From Nymphaea colorata (taxonomy: Eukaryota > Streptophyta > Magnoliopsida > Nymphaeales > Nymphaeaceae): a stretch of 64,000 bases of DNA. A model generated the notes under the pieces. That model did no database searches. It worked only from the letters and a program-made list of their open reading frames with translations, and had not been told where the DNA came from. Shown piece after piece: positions 34,478 through 45,700 of the stretch (its first letter is position 1; each line of letters starts with the position of its first letter). The stretch spans positions 14,396,571-14,460,570 of the forward strand of contig NC_045138.2 in the NCBI RefSeq assembly GCF_008831285.2. Direction: 5' to 3'. The translations under genes and the position numbers were made by a program.

Positions 34478-37400
34478 ATGAACGGTCAGATTTCATCTCA
34501 GGCTCGTCAGAAGCTCATTATAGACACCGATCCCGGTATCGGTAAGGCGCTTCCTTAACCTTCTTCTTTTTTCTGTTTTAGGCCGTCTTTTCCTGAATTT
34601 TTGCGGATTAACGCTGCGTTGTTTAATGATGACCGTCACCATCACCTCCGAAAGGCGTTTCTTCACGTGATATGTGGTTTTCTGAAGTTTTTAACTTGGC
34701 AGGATTGATGGGCTTTGCTTTTTGCCCTGCTCTGGCTTGATTCTTCGAGAAGATGAATGATGTGTTTAGTTTTCTTCTGTTTGTAAGTGAATTACGTCTA
34801 TTTTCTCATTTTCTTGTTTGGGTCGTGTTGTTGAATTGCAGACGACGCAATGGCGATTCTAATGGCGTTTCAATCCCCTGATTTGGAGGTTTTGGGGTTG
34901 ACAACGATCTTCGGCAACATTGACACTAAAGGTGCTACTAAGAACGCGCTTCATCTGGTAAGTGGGCTTTCGCTGTTTTCGGTTTGTATTTGGGAGCACA
35001 ACCCATTTTTTTTTTTACCTTCTACGCTTTCGCCTTCTTGTGAACGCATGCAATGATTTCTTTGCTGGTTTGGGAATGTTGTTCATCAAAAAAATCATGA
35101 TTGTTCTTACTGTATAAAAGGACAGTGTGAGATCGCAGGGTTTCCGGAGACTCCGGTGGCCGAGGGCAGCGAAGAACCTTTAAAGGTAGTTGATTCCTTG
35201 TCTAACTTTTGGTTTTTGGAGGTAGTCGCTTTCGTTTGTCTAACTTTTGGCTTTTGGATTTTCTTATGTTCCTGAGTTGGATAACTGCAAAGGGCATGTT
35301 TTCTATTTGTGGTCGTCGTCGTTTCTTATTCCCTTTTTTCGAGTTTATGCCATTATGTGGACATACACCAGATATCTGGGGAAAATATTTCATGACTGTT
35401 GCCCACTGGTGCAGTCAAGAAAACCATCAAATTTATGTGATCCAGATAGCTTCTTTTTGGATGAGTCCATGACATTTTAAATTGGGTCCTATTTTATATA
35501 TACGAGTTTTTCCAAACCAACTTGTTTGATTCATGACCGACATACGAGAAGAAACCAGCTGTTTTTCAGTTCGAAGGCAAAATCTTTGCTTCTTTCCGAA
35601 CTTCCATGATAGTCCCAGACCAGCCAATTATGTCCAATAATCTTCTCAGCCACCCAATTGCTATTACTTGGCCAGCTTATAATCACCAAGCAGGTTGTCC
35701 TCAAGAGTTTATCTGGCTCTTTTCTTAGACGAGGGTAATTTGTTTATTTATTTTACTCTAATTCTAGTAAGTGTACTAATGTGATTTAGCATTGTTGTTT
35801 CTTGGACAGCGATGTAGGCCTCGAATTGCTGACTTTATTCATGGCGCTGATGGCCTCGGGGACACATCTCCTCCATCTCCCAAGGGAAAGAAAATTGACA
35901 GACGTGCATGTCAGTTTTTAGTTGACAAGGTCACTGAATTCCCTGGTGAAGTGTCCATTCTTGCGTTGGGGCCACTGACTAATTTGGCATTGGTAAAATT
36001 CACTCTTATTTGCATTCTATGTACAGGGTTTCCTTTGGTAAACGGCATCCAATCGCTTAATTGTTTTTCTTTTTAATAGGCTATCAAGAGCGACTCATCC
36101 TTTGCAAGAAAGGTGAAGAAAATAGTCGTACTTGGTGGATCGTTTTTTGCGTCTGGAAATGTCAACCCTGCTGCTGAAGCAAATGTATAGAGATTCTTAC
36201 CCTTCTTCTAGAAATGCATGCTTTCTTTCTTTTTCAGTTTTCTCTCTTTTATAGTTTTTCAGTTATTTGTGTTGCATACAATCAAGTTCACCTGAAGTAT
36301 CATATGTTCAACATTGATTTGAGGCAACATGCGAAGCTATGCAAAATTTTTGCGCTTCGAACTCCCCCTTGTTTTGGAAATTGTGCACATCGGCCATGTG
36401 CTCCTAATTGAATTAGTGTAAACTTAGAATGAAAGTTCATGGAGCCGTTTTTCTTTCCTTCCTTCTGTGCTTTCTTAACTTGTAATGATTAAAAAACTTT
36501 GGAAGAAACAAATGCATAATGAGTTGCCAACGAGATGGCAGCTTGAACAGGGTATCCTGTTCTGTTCTTCGTCCATTATGGATTACAGAATGCCTTTATC
36601 TTGTTGTTAATGTATTTTAACTGTACTGTACTGTACTGCTGTAACTTATTAAGGGCACCGTTCCCCACTTTTCTTCCATCAAGTATTTTCCCCCCCCTGT
36701 TCATTTTTTTCCACCTGAAAAAATAGATGATACTTTTGTTTACTCGTTTTCTCATCGTTTTACCTTTTCATCATCTTTGTTACCATTGGTACTGAGGCAT
36801 TTCCATTGGAATCAGACTCCATATATATTTGGCTATTTTATCATACAACTTGCACCTTCCAGAGGTGACATTTAAATCTTCTGATCACTTTTCATATGCC
36901 CACCTGTTTTCATATGTGTGGTTTGGTTCTCTCCATTTTAAGTAAGAACTGCAGTTACCCAATCGAGAGTCAGATTATTGGCCCTTCATTAATGGTTCTA
37001 ATGCAAGCCGCTGCAGATATATGGCGATCCTGAAGCTGCTGATGTGGTATTTACTTGTGGAGCAGATATCGTGGTTGTTGGGATCAACATCACTACACAA
37101 GTCATACTAACAGGTTTAGTTTCTTTTGGGTTAGTGCTAAAACTAATATTGATGGGTAAAGGATGATCAGCGGTTCTGGTTGTGGTGCTCATTCCATGTC
37201 TTTTATTTCAGATGATGATCTTGCAGAAATGAAGGGTTCTGGAGGAAAACATGCTCAATATCTATACGACATTTGTCAGTTCTACAGGAACTGGCATCTA
37301 AAATCCGATGGGCTTCGTGGTAACTTTTGTTTTCTATGGCTATTGTTTTGGTTCCTAATGTGTTTATTTGCAAAGTTGCTTGATTGTTTCACTATTTCTC

Positions 37401-37729
37401 ATTGGCAGGAATTTTTTTACATGATCCCGTGAGTTTTGTTGCGTTGGTTCGGCCTGACCTTTTCACATTCAAAAGAGGAGCTGTAAGGGTTGAAACACAG
37501 GGCGTCTGCGTGGGCCATACACTAATGGACCAAGGGCTAAAGAAGTACTGAATGTTTTTGCAGTCTTTAGATCCCATCCTATTACTCCTTGATTATAATT
37601 TTGTTGCTTTCTTGGCGTAGGTGGTATTCCAATAATCCCTGGACAGGCATTTCTCCAGTGTCAGTTGCGTGGACAGTTGATACACATGGTGTACTGCAAT
37701 ATATCAAAACCCACCTGATGAAATCATAA
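34478..37729 (+). CDS. URH1: Uridine/inosine nucleoside hydrolase
   Basis: Nine exons are joined at 34478-34541, 34842-34957, 35126-35185, 35810-35992, 36080-36184, 37017-37113, 37212-37319, 37409-37544 and 37621-37729, all in phase, to give 325 residues. The metal-binding motif DTDPGIDD is at residues 16-23. HGADGLGD is at 91-98, the INIT segment at 199-202, and the active-site pair LHD at 248-250. This is the inosine/uridine-preferring nucleoside hydrolase fold. In plants URH1 is the cytosolic enzyme that splits uridine, and in part xanthosine and inosine, to base and ribose in nucleoside breakdown. Exon number, length and motifs match Arabidopsis URH1 (At2g36310) well. Just after the stop, 21 bp of the last exon recur at 37749-37769. 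Confidence 0.95.
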
Positions 37730-38724
37730 AGTCTCAGAAGATTCGTGGCGTGGACAATTGATACACATTGTTGGATTTTTCTACCAAATTTATTTGGTTT
37801 TATACACTTCTTCACTTGCTCATTGATTGTGCTGAGCCTTAGCGTGAAGAGTTCTATTCACTAAAAAAAATGGTCGAGCTGTGATGCAACAGATCTGGCT
37901 ACTTAATGTGTTTTCCTTTGTCATTGTAAAAAATACTTTTCTCGTCACGCAGATTGAGGCCATTAACATTGACGAGCTCGTACATTACAAACTCAGTTTG
38001 TGCATGCCGATGTCTGATTTGCTCATAAATTTGCTACCTTGCAGTACTTGGTGCCACAGCTACTGACAACTTTGGTGCCGAAAAAACCTTATCCCTCAGC
38101 ACAATCACCCTGATTCTGCTTCCACATATCTCCTCATTTTCAGAAGAAACTTTGTGCACTCAACTTTTGTATACATTTTTAAATGTTTACTTATAGGAAA
38201 CTTCCTTCCACATAAAAACCCCAAAGCCACCATCATGCATCCAAAGTTCTGGTTTGTTTACGGGGGCTGGGTAGACCTATGGTACATGCTTCAATTCTGG
38301 TGTTATGCTTGCCATTGTTTGCAGCTCATAAGCTTTACACTAGACCATGACAGTGTTGACGGTCTTCAAACCTCAGACCCCTCTAGTGTGAGCTACCTTA
38401 CACTTGGTTGTGCTATGCTCCTTGAGGCTTGCCCTCAACTTCCATTTGATGCAGAATTTTCAAAGACAATCTATAGGTCTTTCCATTTGTTTACAGTGGA
38501 TCGTGGAAACCTTGCTCTGCAATGCAGTCTTTGATAAGGAATTCAGCTTGTCTTGACCTCATCAACGAGGCTTTTGACCCACTTACAATAATCGTTCTTT
38601 TTCAGTGCAAGGAAGCAAGTTCTAACCATTCTTGTTGCTAATTGCGGTCACCTTCTCGTTGCTGGAACCTTGCAATGCAGTTTGCAATGCAGTTGATCTG
38701 GTTCTCAACCACTTGATAGTGTGA
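37730..38724. other. Intergenic between URH1 and the DYW PPR gene
   Basis: URH1 and the PPR gene converge here, so both 3' untranslated regions should lie in this kilobase. A coding-like stretch at about 38330-38534 on the plus strand (SYLTLGCAMLLEACPQLPF and following) resembles no family I can name. It may be a gene fragment or chance. The words TTGCAATGCAGTT repeat near 38670-38690. Confidence 0.35.
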
Positions 38725-41316
38725 TTACCAGTAATCTCCACAGGAGCAGGAGCCATCACTGAAATGGTGAAAGCGGTTCCAGTCCCTCAATGTAATTTTT
38801 CTGCCAGTTATCCTTGATATCATCTTGATAACAGTGTGGCAGTCACCACATACCCGAAGATTTTTAACGATTTGTAGAGGAGTTTCTAGGGGGGTGCTTA
38901 TAAGTCCGAACGCTATCGCAAGTCTTTCACTGTGGTGAGCCAAAATTTGCTCCTTTTGTTCATCTTCTAGATCATGAAGTACGAAATTTGTATCAGGACA
39001 ATATCCTTCACGCTTTAACTGAGAACCAAGTTCATCTAGCTTCTTATATATCTGATCTTTCATGGGATGAAATCTTTCAGAGGCTGTGAATGCATGGATC
39101 TGATGTTGCACCTCGATCCAGCTATAACCTACCTCTTTCTTAACTGCTCTCTCTTCCATTAGACATCTGACCTTGGCTCTTTCTTCCCATCTTCCTGCTG
39201 CAGCATACATGTTCGATAACAGGACATATGCGGCCGAGTCATGAGGCTCAAGTGACATGAGTTTATCGGCTGCTAGTTCTCCTAGTTTCAGATTACGATG
39301 TATTCTGCAGCCGCCTAAGAGTGTCCGCCAAACAGTAGGACCTGCTGGGAAAGGCATTTCATTTATAAGATTCATGGCACTTTCAAGTTGACCTGCTCGA
39401 CTGTACAGGTCGACCATGCAAGCATAATGTTCCATTGTTGGATGGACATGGTAGATGCTAGTCATGGACTTGAAATAACGACAGCCTTCGTCTACAAGAC
39501 CTGCATGATTACATGCAGTGAGGACGCCAACAAAGGTGATTCCATCCAACTGCAAGCCTTCATTCTCTAATTCAGAGAAGACCTCAAGGGCTTTCTTACC
39601 GCGGCCATGTTGAGCATAACATGAAATCATTGAATTCCACGAAACTATGTCCCTTTCAGTTTGCCTCACGAACAACTTGTAGGCATGGTCAATGTCCCCA
39701 CGTCTTGCATACATGGTAACTAAGGCACTGCTCACGCAAATGGCATTATCAAGGCAGGATTTGATCACAAGTCCATGAAGCTGTTTCCCCTGTTCCACTG
39801 CTGCAGTTGGGCTGCTACATGCATTAAGCACGCCGGAAAACGTGAACTCATTTGGTTCTACTCCTTGTTGGGTCATTCTGCGGAAAAGCCTTGCAGCACC
39901 TTCTGAATCCCCTATTTGTGCATAACCCGTAATCATTGCTGACCAAGAAACTGTATCCTTTTCATCCATTAAACTGAAAATTTTTGCTGCCTCCTCCATG
40001 CAACTTAGCTTAACATACGCAGTCAATAACGCAGTCCCCACTTTTGGCGAGCTCTCATAACCGGCTTTGATGGCTTGCGCATGAAACTGAGAAGGTGTCA
40101 AAAGAGGGGCAGCAGTAAGAATCGTGGAGAATGTGAACTCATTTGGCTTGATATCTTCTCTCCACATCTTTCTGAAGCCATGTAGTGCTTGCTCAGTCAT
40201 GCCATTTTCCAAATAGCCACCAACCATTGCAGTCCATGAAACCACAGTTTGTACTTCAGGCACCAGGGAGAACAATCCATGGGCAACCTCCATTTGCTTG
40301 CACTTTGCATAAGCAATCACGAGTCCAGTTAAAGTGCTGGTATCTGAAGCAAATCCAGTTTTAAGTGCACATGAATGCAGCTGTCTTGTGAAACCTAATT
40401 CTCTGTTGTCAGCGCAAGCTTTTATGAGCGTTGTGAATGTTGCCTGAGTGAGCTGTACACCGTCCATTCTCATCTGATGGAAAATCTCCAGAGCTTCCGC
40501 ATGAAACCCATTCTGTACGAGTCCAGTGAGCATAGCATTCCAAGAAATAGAACTCCTGTTCGACAGTCCATCAAAAACCATTTGTGCTGCAGAAATTAGA
40601 CCACATTTTGAGTACATGTTCAGCAAAGAGTTGCCCACAAACAGAGTCGTACTGAACCCAAGTTTCAGTACCAGGGAATGTATGTTACTCCCAGCTTGCA
40701 CTGCACCAAGGTCTGCGCAAGCCGCTAAGACAGTTGCAAAGGTGAAATGATTGGGCTTCAAGTCCTCCTCATGCATTCGAATGAAGAATTCCAACGCTAT
40801 TTCTGGACAGCCATTCTGAACGTATCCAGCAAGCAACGTCGTCCATGTCACCACGTTCGTTTCGGGCATATCATGAAATGCCTGTTGCGCATCATTTACA
40901 CTCCCACATTTCATATACATGTCCACAAGTGCAGTGCCCACGCTCACACCAGAATCATGCCCGGACTTCACGCAGTAACTGTGCACTTGGCCACCGGCAA
41001 TGGGGTCCGACAGACTCGAGCATGCCTTCAATACAGAAGAGAGACACAACGAATCAGGAGAAACATCCGACCTACGCATGTGGAAGAAGAGACTCAGCAC
41101 TTCTTGAAACAGATTTCGCCGAGAGTATTCGAAGAGAATGTGGTTCCAAGGAGGGTGAGCTTCCGGAGTCATATTGTCGAACATTTTGTTTGCCGGGAAC
41201 GTAATTGTGGAACAATGAACCATCGCTGAGCCCCGCGGTTGCAGATGGTGAAGGGAAAGATGCAGTTGGAGTTTTCTCATCGTGGTCGGTCGATGGAGAA
41301 TGTAGCGAACCACCAT
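38725..41316 (-). CDS. DYW-class pentatricopeptide repeat RNA-editing protein
   Basis: This is an intronless frame of 863 residues with an ATG at 41316; a second ATG at 41280 is equally possible. The first 45 residues are basic and lack acidic residues, as in an organelle transit peptide. PLS-type PPR triplets fill most of the length, with cores such as VVTWTTLLAGYVQNG, SISWNAMLTGLVQNG and TVSWSAMITGYAQIG. E and E+ regions follow. The DYW domain has the deaminase signature HSE (795-797), CGDCH (823-827) and the C-terminal CSCGDYW. All zinc ligands are present, so it should be an active cytidine deaminase. Such proteins direct C-to-U editing at chosen sites in mitochondrial or plastid RNA. Arabidopsis At2g27610 is the likely relative, from memory. 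Confidence 0.95.
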   Translation of the reverse strand: MVVRYILHRPTTMRKLQLHLSLHHLQPRGSAMVHCSTITFPANKMFDNMTPEAHPPWNHILFEYSRRNLFQEVLSLFFHMRRSDVSPDSLCLSSVLKACSSLSDPIAGGQVHSYCVKSGHDSGVSVGTALVDMYMKCGSVNDAQQAFHDMPETNVVTWTTLLAGYVQNGCPEIALEFFIRMHEEDLKPNHFTFATVLAACADLGAVQAGSNIHSLVLKLGFSTTLFVGNSLLNMYSKCGLISAAQMVFDGLSNRSSISWNAMLTGLVQNGFHAEALEIFHQMRMDGVQLTQATFTTLIKACADNRELGFTRQLHSCALKTGFASDTSTLTGLVIAYAKCKQMEVAHGLFSLVPEVQTVVSWTAMVGGYLENGMTEQALHGFRKMWREDIKPNEFTFSTILTAAPLLTPSQFHAQAIKAGYESSPKVGTALLTAYVKLSCMEEAAKIFSLMDEKDTVSWSAMITGYAQIGDSEGAARLFRRMTQQGVEPNEFTFSGVLNACSSPTAAVEQGKQLHGLVIKSCLDNAICVSSALVTMYARRGDIDHAYKLFVRQTERDIVSWNSMISCYAQHGRGKKALEVFSELENEGLQLDGITFVGVLTACNHAGLVDEGCRYFKSMTSIYHVHPTMEHYACMVDLYSRAGQLESAMNLINEMPFPAGPTVWRTLLGGCRIHRNLKLGELAADKLMSLEPHDSAAYVLLSNMYAAAGRWEERAKVRCLMEERAVKKEVGYSWIEVQHQIHAFTASERFHPMKDQIYKKLDELGSQLKREGYCPDTNFVLHDLEDEQKEQILAHHSERLAIAFGLISTPLETPLQIVKNLRVCGDCHTVIKMISRITGRKITLRDWNRFHHFSDGSCSCGDYW

Positions 41317-42793
41317 GGATCAGTTCTATGTTGCAGAAAATGGAATCGTCATCAGATATGAGGAAGCAAAGCGTCCTTTTGGACTACTTGGCATGGGATC
41401 ATGCTAGTTCTTCCTTGTGCGCTGGTCATGGCGATCGCAGTTCCGGTGTAAAGCCACGAAATTCAGCCTAGAAGCACAATGTATCAGAAAGGAACAATTT
41501 GTCTTCGAATGTGTCGCTAAAAATCAGTTTGCATGGGCCTGTATCTGCTGATATAAATACAATTCAAACTTTTGAAAAGAGAAAAAACGATGCGGTTGGT
41601 GGATCGACTCAGGTCAACATTATTTAAGGATGCAGTTGGTGGGTGGACTCAGGTTACCATTATTTAAGTATTCTCTGTTTCTCTTATCATTGAAATTATT
41701 GAAGTTTTTTCAATTGATTAACCTTTACGAACCATTATGCAACTTATCCTTAATTTCTTAACACTTTTTTGCTTTTCCGATTTTCTCAAGAATTACGTTT
41801 TGTATCGATAAAGTGGTATTACGCGTCTGGCTAACTCTTTCTGGAAGAAAATTCGATTCCATAACCGCGCATAACATGTCGCTTGAATTTCAAGTTTTTA
41901 TTCAGCGAAGGACATGACTCGCCCTTATTGAATCTCATCAGCACTGATCCATATGGTTGCCAATGGCTTGGACTTTGTTCAGAATCAAGCATAAAAGAAC
42001 ATCCATTCCTGATCATATGTAAACACATCAACCACTACACTTTTCTCCATTTGTTATGAAACCTATTAGTACCCAATCACCCAGTCGCGCAATTGGCGGC
42101 CAAATTTTCGCGGACAAATTAAAAAAAAAATGTTTTTTCTTACATTGATTAATAAACTATCTGTAAAACAAAAGCAAAAAAGGAAACTATTTTTCCCAAA
42201 CGAAAAAAGAATGCAAGTCTCACAGTTCTCCTCGACGATAAGCAATAGAATGGTAGATATCACAATAATTTTGAAGAAAAAAAATCACATCCAAATCATC
42301 TGGGCTTTGTCCAAAATATCGTCGATTTTTAATCCACATGTGAAACTTCGTCATGGGCACAAATTACTTGATGTGGATGACATGATTGCCAAATCAACTC
42401 AACCAATCATCTCCGTCTCCCAAACGGGTACAAAAAACGGGCAGAAAGCTTGCCCTTGACAAACCAAGGATGAAGCGGCGTACTTAACCGTGAACCCATA
42501 GACGCTAGGGCTGGGCATAGATGGAGAAAATCAAGACAACACCAAAATGTGCAAAAACTTGCTTATACAATTTAATTGAGATTAAACGGATACAAATCAA
42601 GGTAGATGAAATACAGAAATGCCCTAAGCACGACCCTATGTGACATCAAGAATAAGACTGGTGTTAGCCCTGTACAATTACCAAAAACTGAGATCTAGGT
42701 GAGAGACTAGCAAGCATTGCTGGGAAAGGATGGCTATCATACACATTGCCCAAATTTAAATAGAGGGCCTTTTGAGTTCCTTTAAGGCCATGA
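41317..42793. other. Intergenic between the DYW PPR gene and HIRA
   Basis: The first 200 bases are the upstream side of the minus-strand PPR gene. A 40-bp imperfect tandem pair lies at 41589-41668. The remainder is AT-rich and ends in the presumed 3' untranslated region of HIRA. I recognise no gene here. Confidence 0.45.
41589..41668. repeat. Two 40-bp tandem units upstream of the DYW PPR gene
   Basis: GATGC(G/A)GTTGGTGG starts each unit and CATTATTTAAG closes it. The units differ at only a few positions. They lie about 270-350 bp upstream of the PPR start codon and could be in its promoter. Confidence 0.85.
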
Positions 42794-45700
42794 TCAGGTG
42801 TCATGCTTAGAAAGCACCAAATCTCCCTGCTCAGTGTTTGTCTCATTCGCATTGTTTTCGTACTCGGACAGCAGATCCATGAACTCATTGAGAAGTCGCT
42901 GCACTTTCCTGCTTGATGCCATTGCTGGAAGGATGTCTTCTCTAAGGAGTTTGTGCTTTTTCATTCCCTTCATTCACAACAGCAAAAGCATCAAAACAAG
43001 CGATAGGCTGTAGTGTTATAAAACTTGCATCCTGTCGCATGCATGTGCATGTCTGCACCTGTTCATGTGTGCCTATATGTGTCTGTGTGTGCCTTACCAT
43101 GTGTGCACATGCATGAACATGTTTGACAGGAGACACATAAACAGGAATATTGGTGAATGATGTCTTACAAGCACAAAAGGATCCCATGCAGGGTTTTGCA
43201 GTGTAGAAGCAGCAGAAACAACCATGCCAGTGGGAGGACCAAGAAATGTCTCACATACTTCTCTCAAGCGTGACTCATCTGCTTCCCTGTTTGAAAACAA
43301 AAAGTAACATAAACAAAAGAACAGCAGAACGTTCCCCAAACTTTTCCTCTTTCTGTTAGAAAAGCAATTCTCTTGTAACAAAATCAAGATGAAATGAAGC
43401 TAAGCAAGTAAAAGTTCTATAAAACATAGGCACCTTTAGGCCTTTCACACACATCCACCTGTAAGATATCAAAAGATGAAGGTTAAAAAAGGAGGCAGGA
43501 AGGACACACAATGCAAACCAGTTTCTCCACTTAGAGAACTAATAGAAAACATCTGATGGGGGGAATACATCCACAACTAAAGCAGAGCATTGCACAAGAG
43601 AGGTCCAAGATACAGAAAACACGTATTGACTATTGAATGATCTGCACTGGTAAAAGAGCCTGCCATCCTTTGCAGATACCAGCAAATCACTGCCAATGCA
43701 ACAGAGATATAACAGTGATTGCACCTTCTCCTTGTAAGGTCACAACCCACGCCAGACTTCCAGAGTTTGCAGTATGCAGAACTGTCATTAAAAAAATATA
43801 AAGCTAACCAAGCCACACCATATTCTTTCATTACCATCTTGTGAGCAACAAATAATTATGCTCTGATCTTAGAAAATATAATCATGTCCCTTGAGAAAAA
43901 CAAGCATCCAACCACTTGTCCTCCAGCAATCTATTTTTCTTTTTTAAAAAATAAGAAGCATGAACATGCGAAGGGGACCAGGACACAAGTAGCTTTGTCA
44001 AGATGAAATTCATTCTAATCCTGCAGTAAGATATCAGCAAAGATAGCTAGAAGCATCGATAATATCCTGTGGTAGTTATAAAGAAATTTGAGAGTACTAA
44101 TTTGGTAAGAGTGACTAGGAAAGGATAACAAGAACAACAACCAGATGATCTAATGCAGGAAAAAAGATTTACCTTTACATGAAAAGAAACATTCAAAAAT
44201 ATAAAAATGGATAACAAAGTAATAACCTGGCAAGAAATCGGATATAGGAGAGGAGGCATTGGCGATATTCATTAGGTGATTTCAAAGCTAAGGAAGATGC
44301 AAGCTGTGCTTCCAGATGTGCCCTGGTCTGCACACCATCATCAGTCAAAGTCCTGTAACAATCATTTCATATCATATAGATATCAGAATTTGCATCTGAT
44401 TTTGTTAAGTAGGGAGTATAGACTATCTACATTGTACACAAAGTGCTACCAAGATCACCATAGAGACAAAGCCATTAATCAACGACATTAACTAATTAGC
44501 AGGCTACAGGAATATAGAAGGAACATAAAAAACAATACTTGAACTTTGAAGAGCTAAATTGCTGAAGTTGCAAGATATACTCCAGAGAGATATTTGCCTA
44601 AACAAAGAAATGTGAACCATCCAAATTTATGTAAGAGGAGAATGTAAAATCATCCCAAGGTAAATGATGAGATTATAAATACTAATACACCTGAGAAGTG
44701 CTTACAGTTCTCCAACAAGCAGGATTGAAGATGAACAGTTTAAATGTAAACAATGTTGAGAAAGTTGCTTAAAGTGAATTCAGACATGCATACCTGCTCC
44801 AACCAGGCTTTCTTGCCAAGAATTTTCCAACATCAACCTGCAAAGCAGCAAGTTCACCAACTTGCCCTAGGTTCCAGGAACTTGAAAAGTTTGATCCAGG
44901 AAAGCAATCATCAGCGATCCTCAACCAACAACAAAGGCTCAAATCAAATAGAAAAGCTCGACGGGTGGCTAAGACAACAAGAGGCGATCCTGATCTTGAG
45001 AATCTTGCAGAAATGACTTTGATAGAACCTGAATAAAAAATGACATAAGTAATGAAGCCCACAAGTTTGAAATAATACTGGTATACCAAATCATCATATT
45101 TACATAATTATGATAAGAAAGACCTCAGAAGAATACTTCAAACAAATAAGAATATGAATGCCCCACATTAACTTGTTCAAACTAGCAAAAATGCACAAAA
45201 CCTAATACCTGTATCCTTTGAAGAGGAATCATGCCTGCATGTGAAGAGGGAGAGTAGGGAATCATGCACAAGGCAGGTACTATTGAAAAGATTCCAAACA
45301 TAAAGTAATCCCCTTTTTGTGACCAGCAACAACTTCCAGCCCTCATCACAATCAATAAAAATTGCTGCAGACCCCATCATTATAGTTGGCATTGCCCTTC
45401 TCCCACATTTGGTGTAAACCTTCAGAGTTAATGCAGAAATAAAACAACTTAATAAGAATAAACCGACAAAATAATATGTACAACAAGGACCTAAATTCTA
45501 GCATTTGCAATTCTTACGGGCTTATCTAAATTATTATGATGTAAAAGCAACACAGTGCAATAAGGCAGAAGTAACAAATCCCGCTTACACATGAAGGTTC
45601 TGCAACAAGATCAGCGTAAATTTGGAAAGTCTATAACCCTATTACTTCCACTGATTTAATAAATCTAGCCTAGCATAGCAAGCTTGATATTTCTCAACTA

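Noticed and set aside
44537-44611. A possible extra HIRA exon bounded by TTTAG and a later GT
   Set aside because: Joining exon 7 directly to 44352-44227 restores the conserved [21 protein letters not shown] segment in frame; the candidate would insert unrelated residues.
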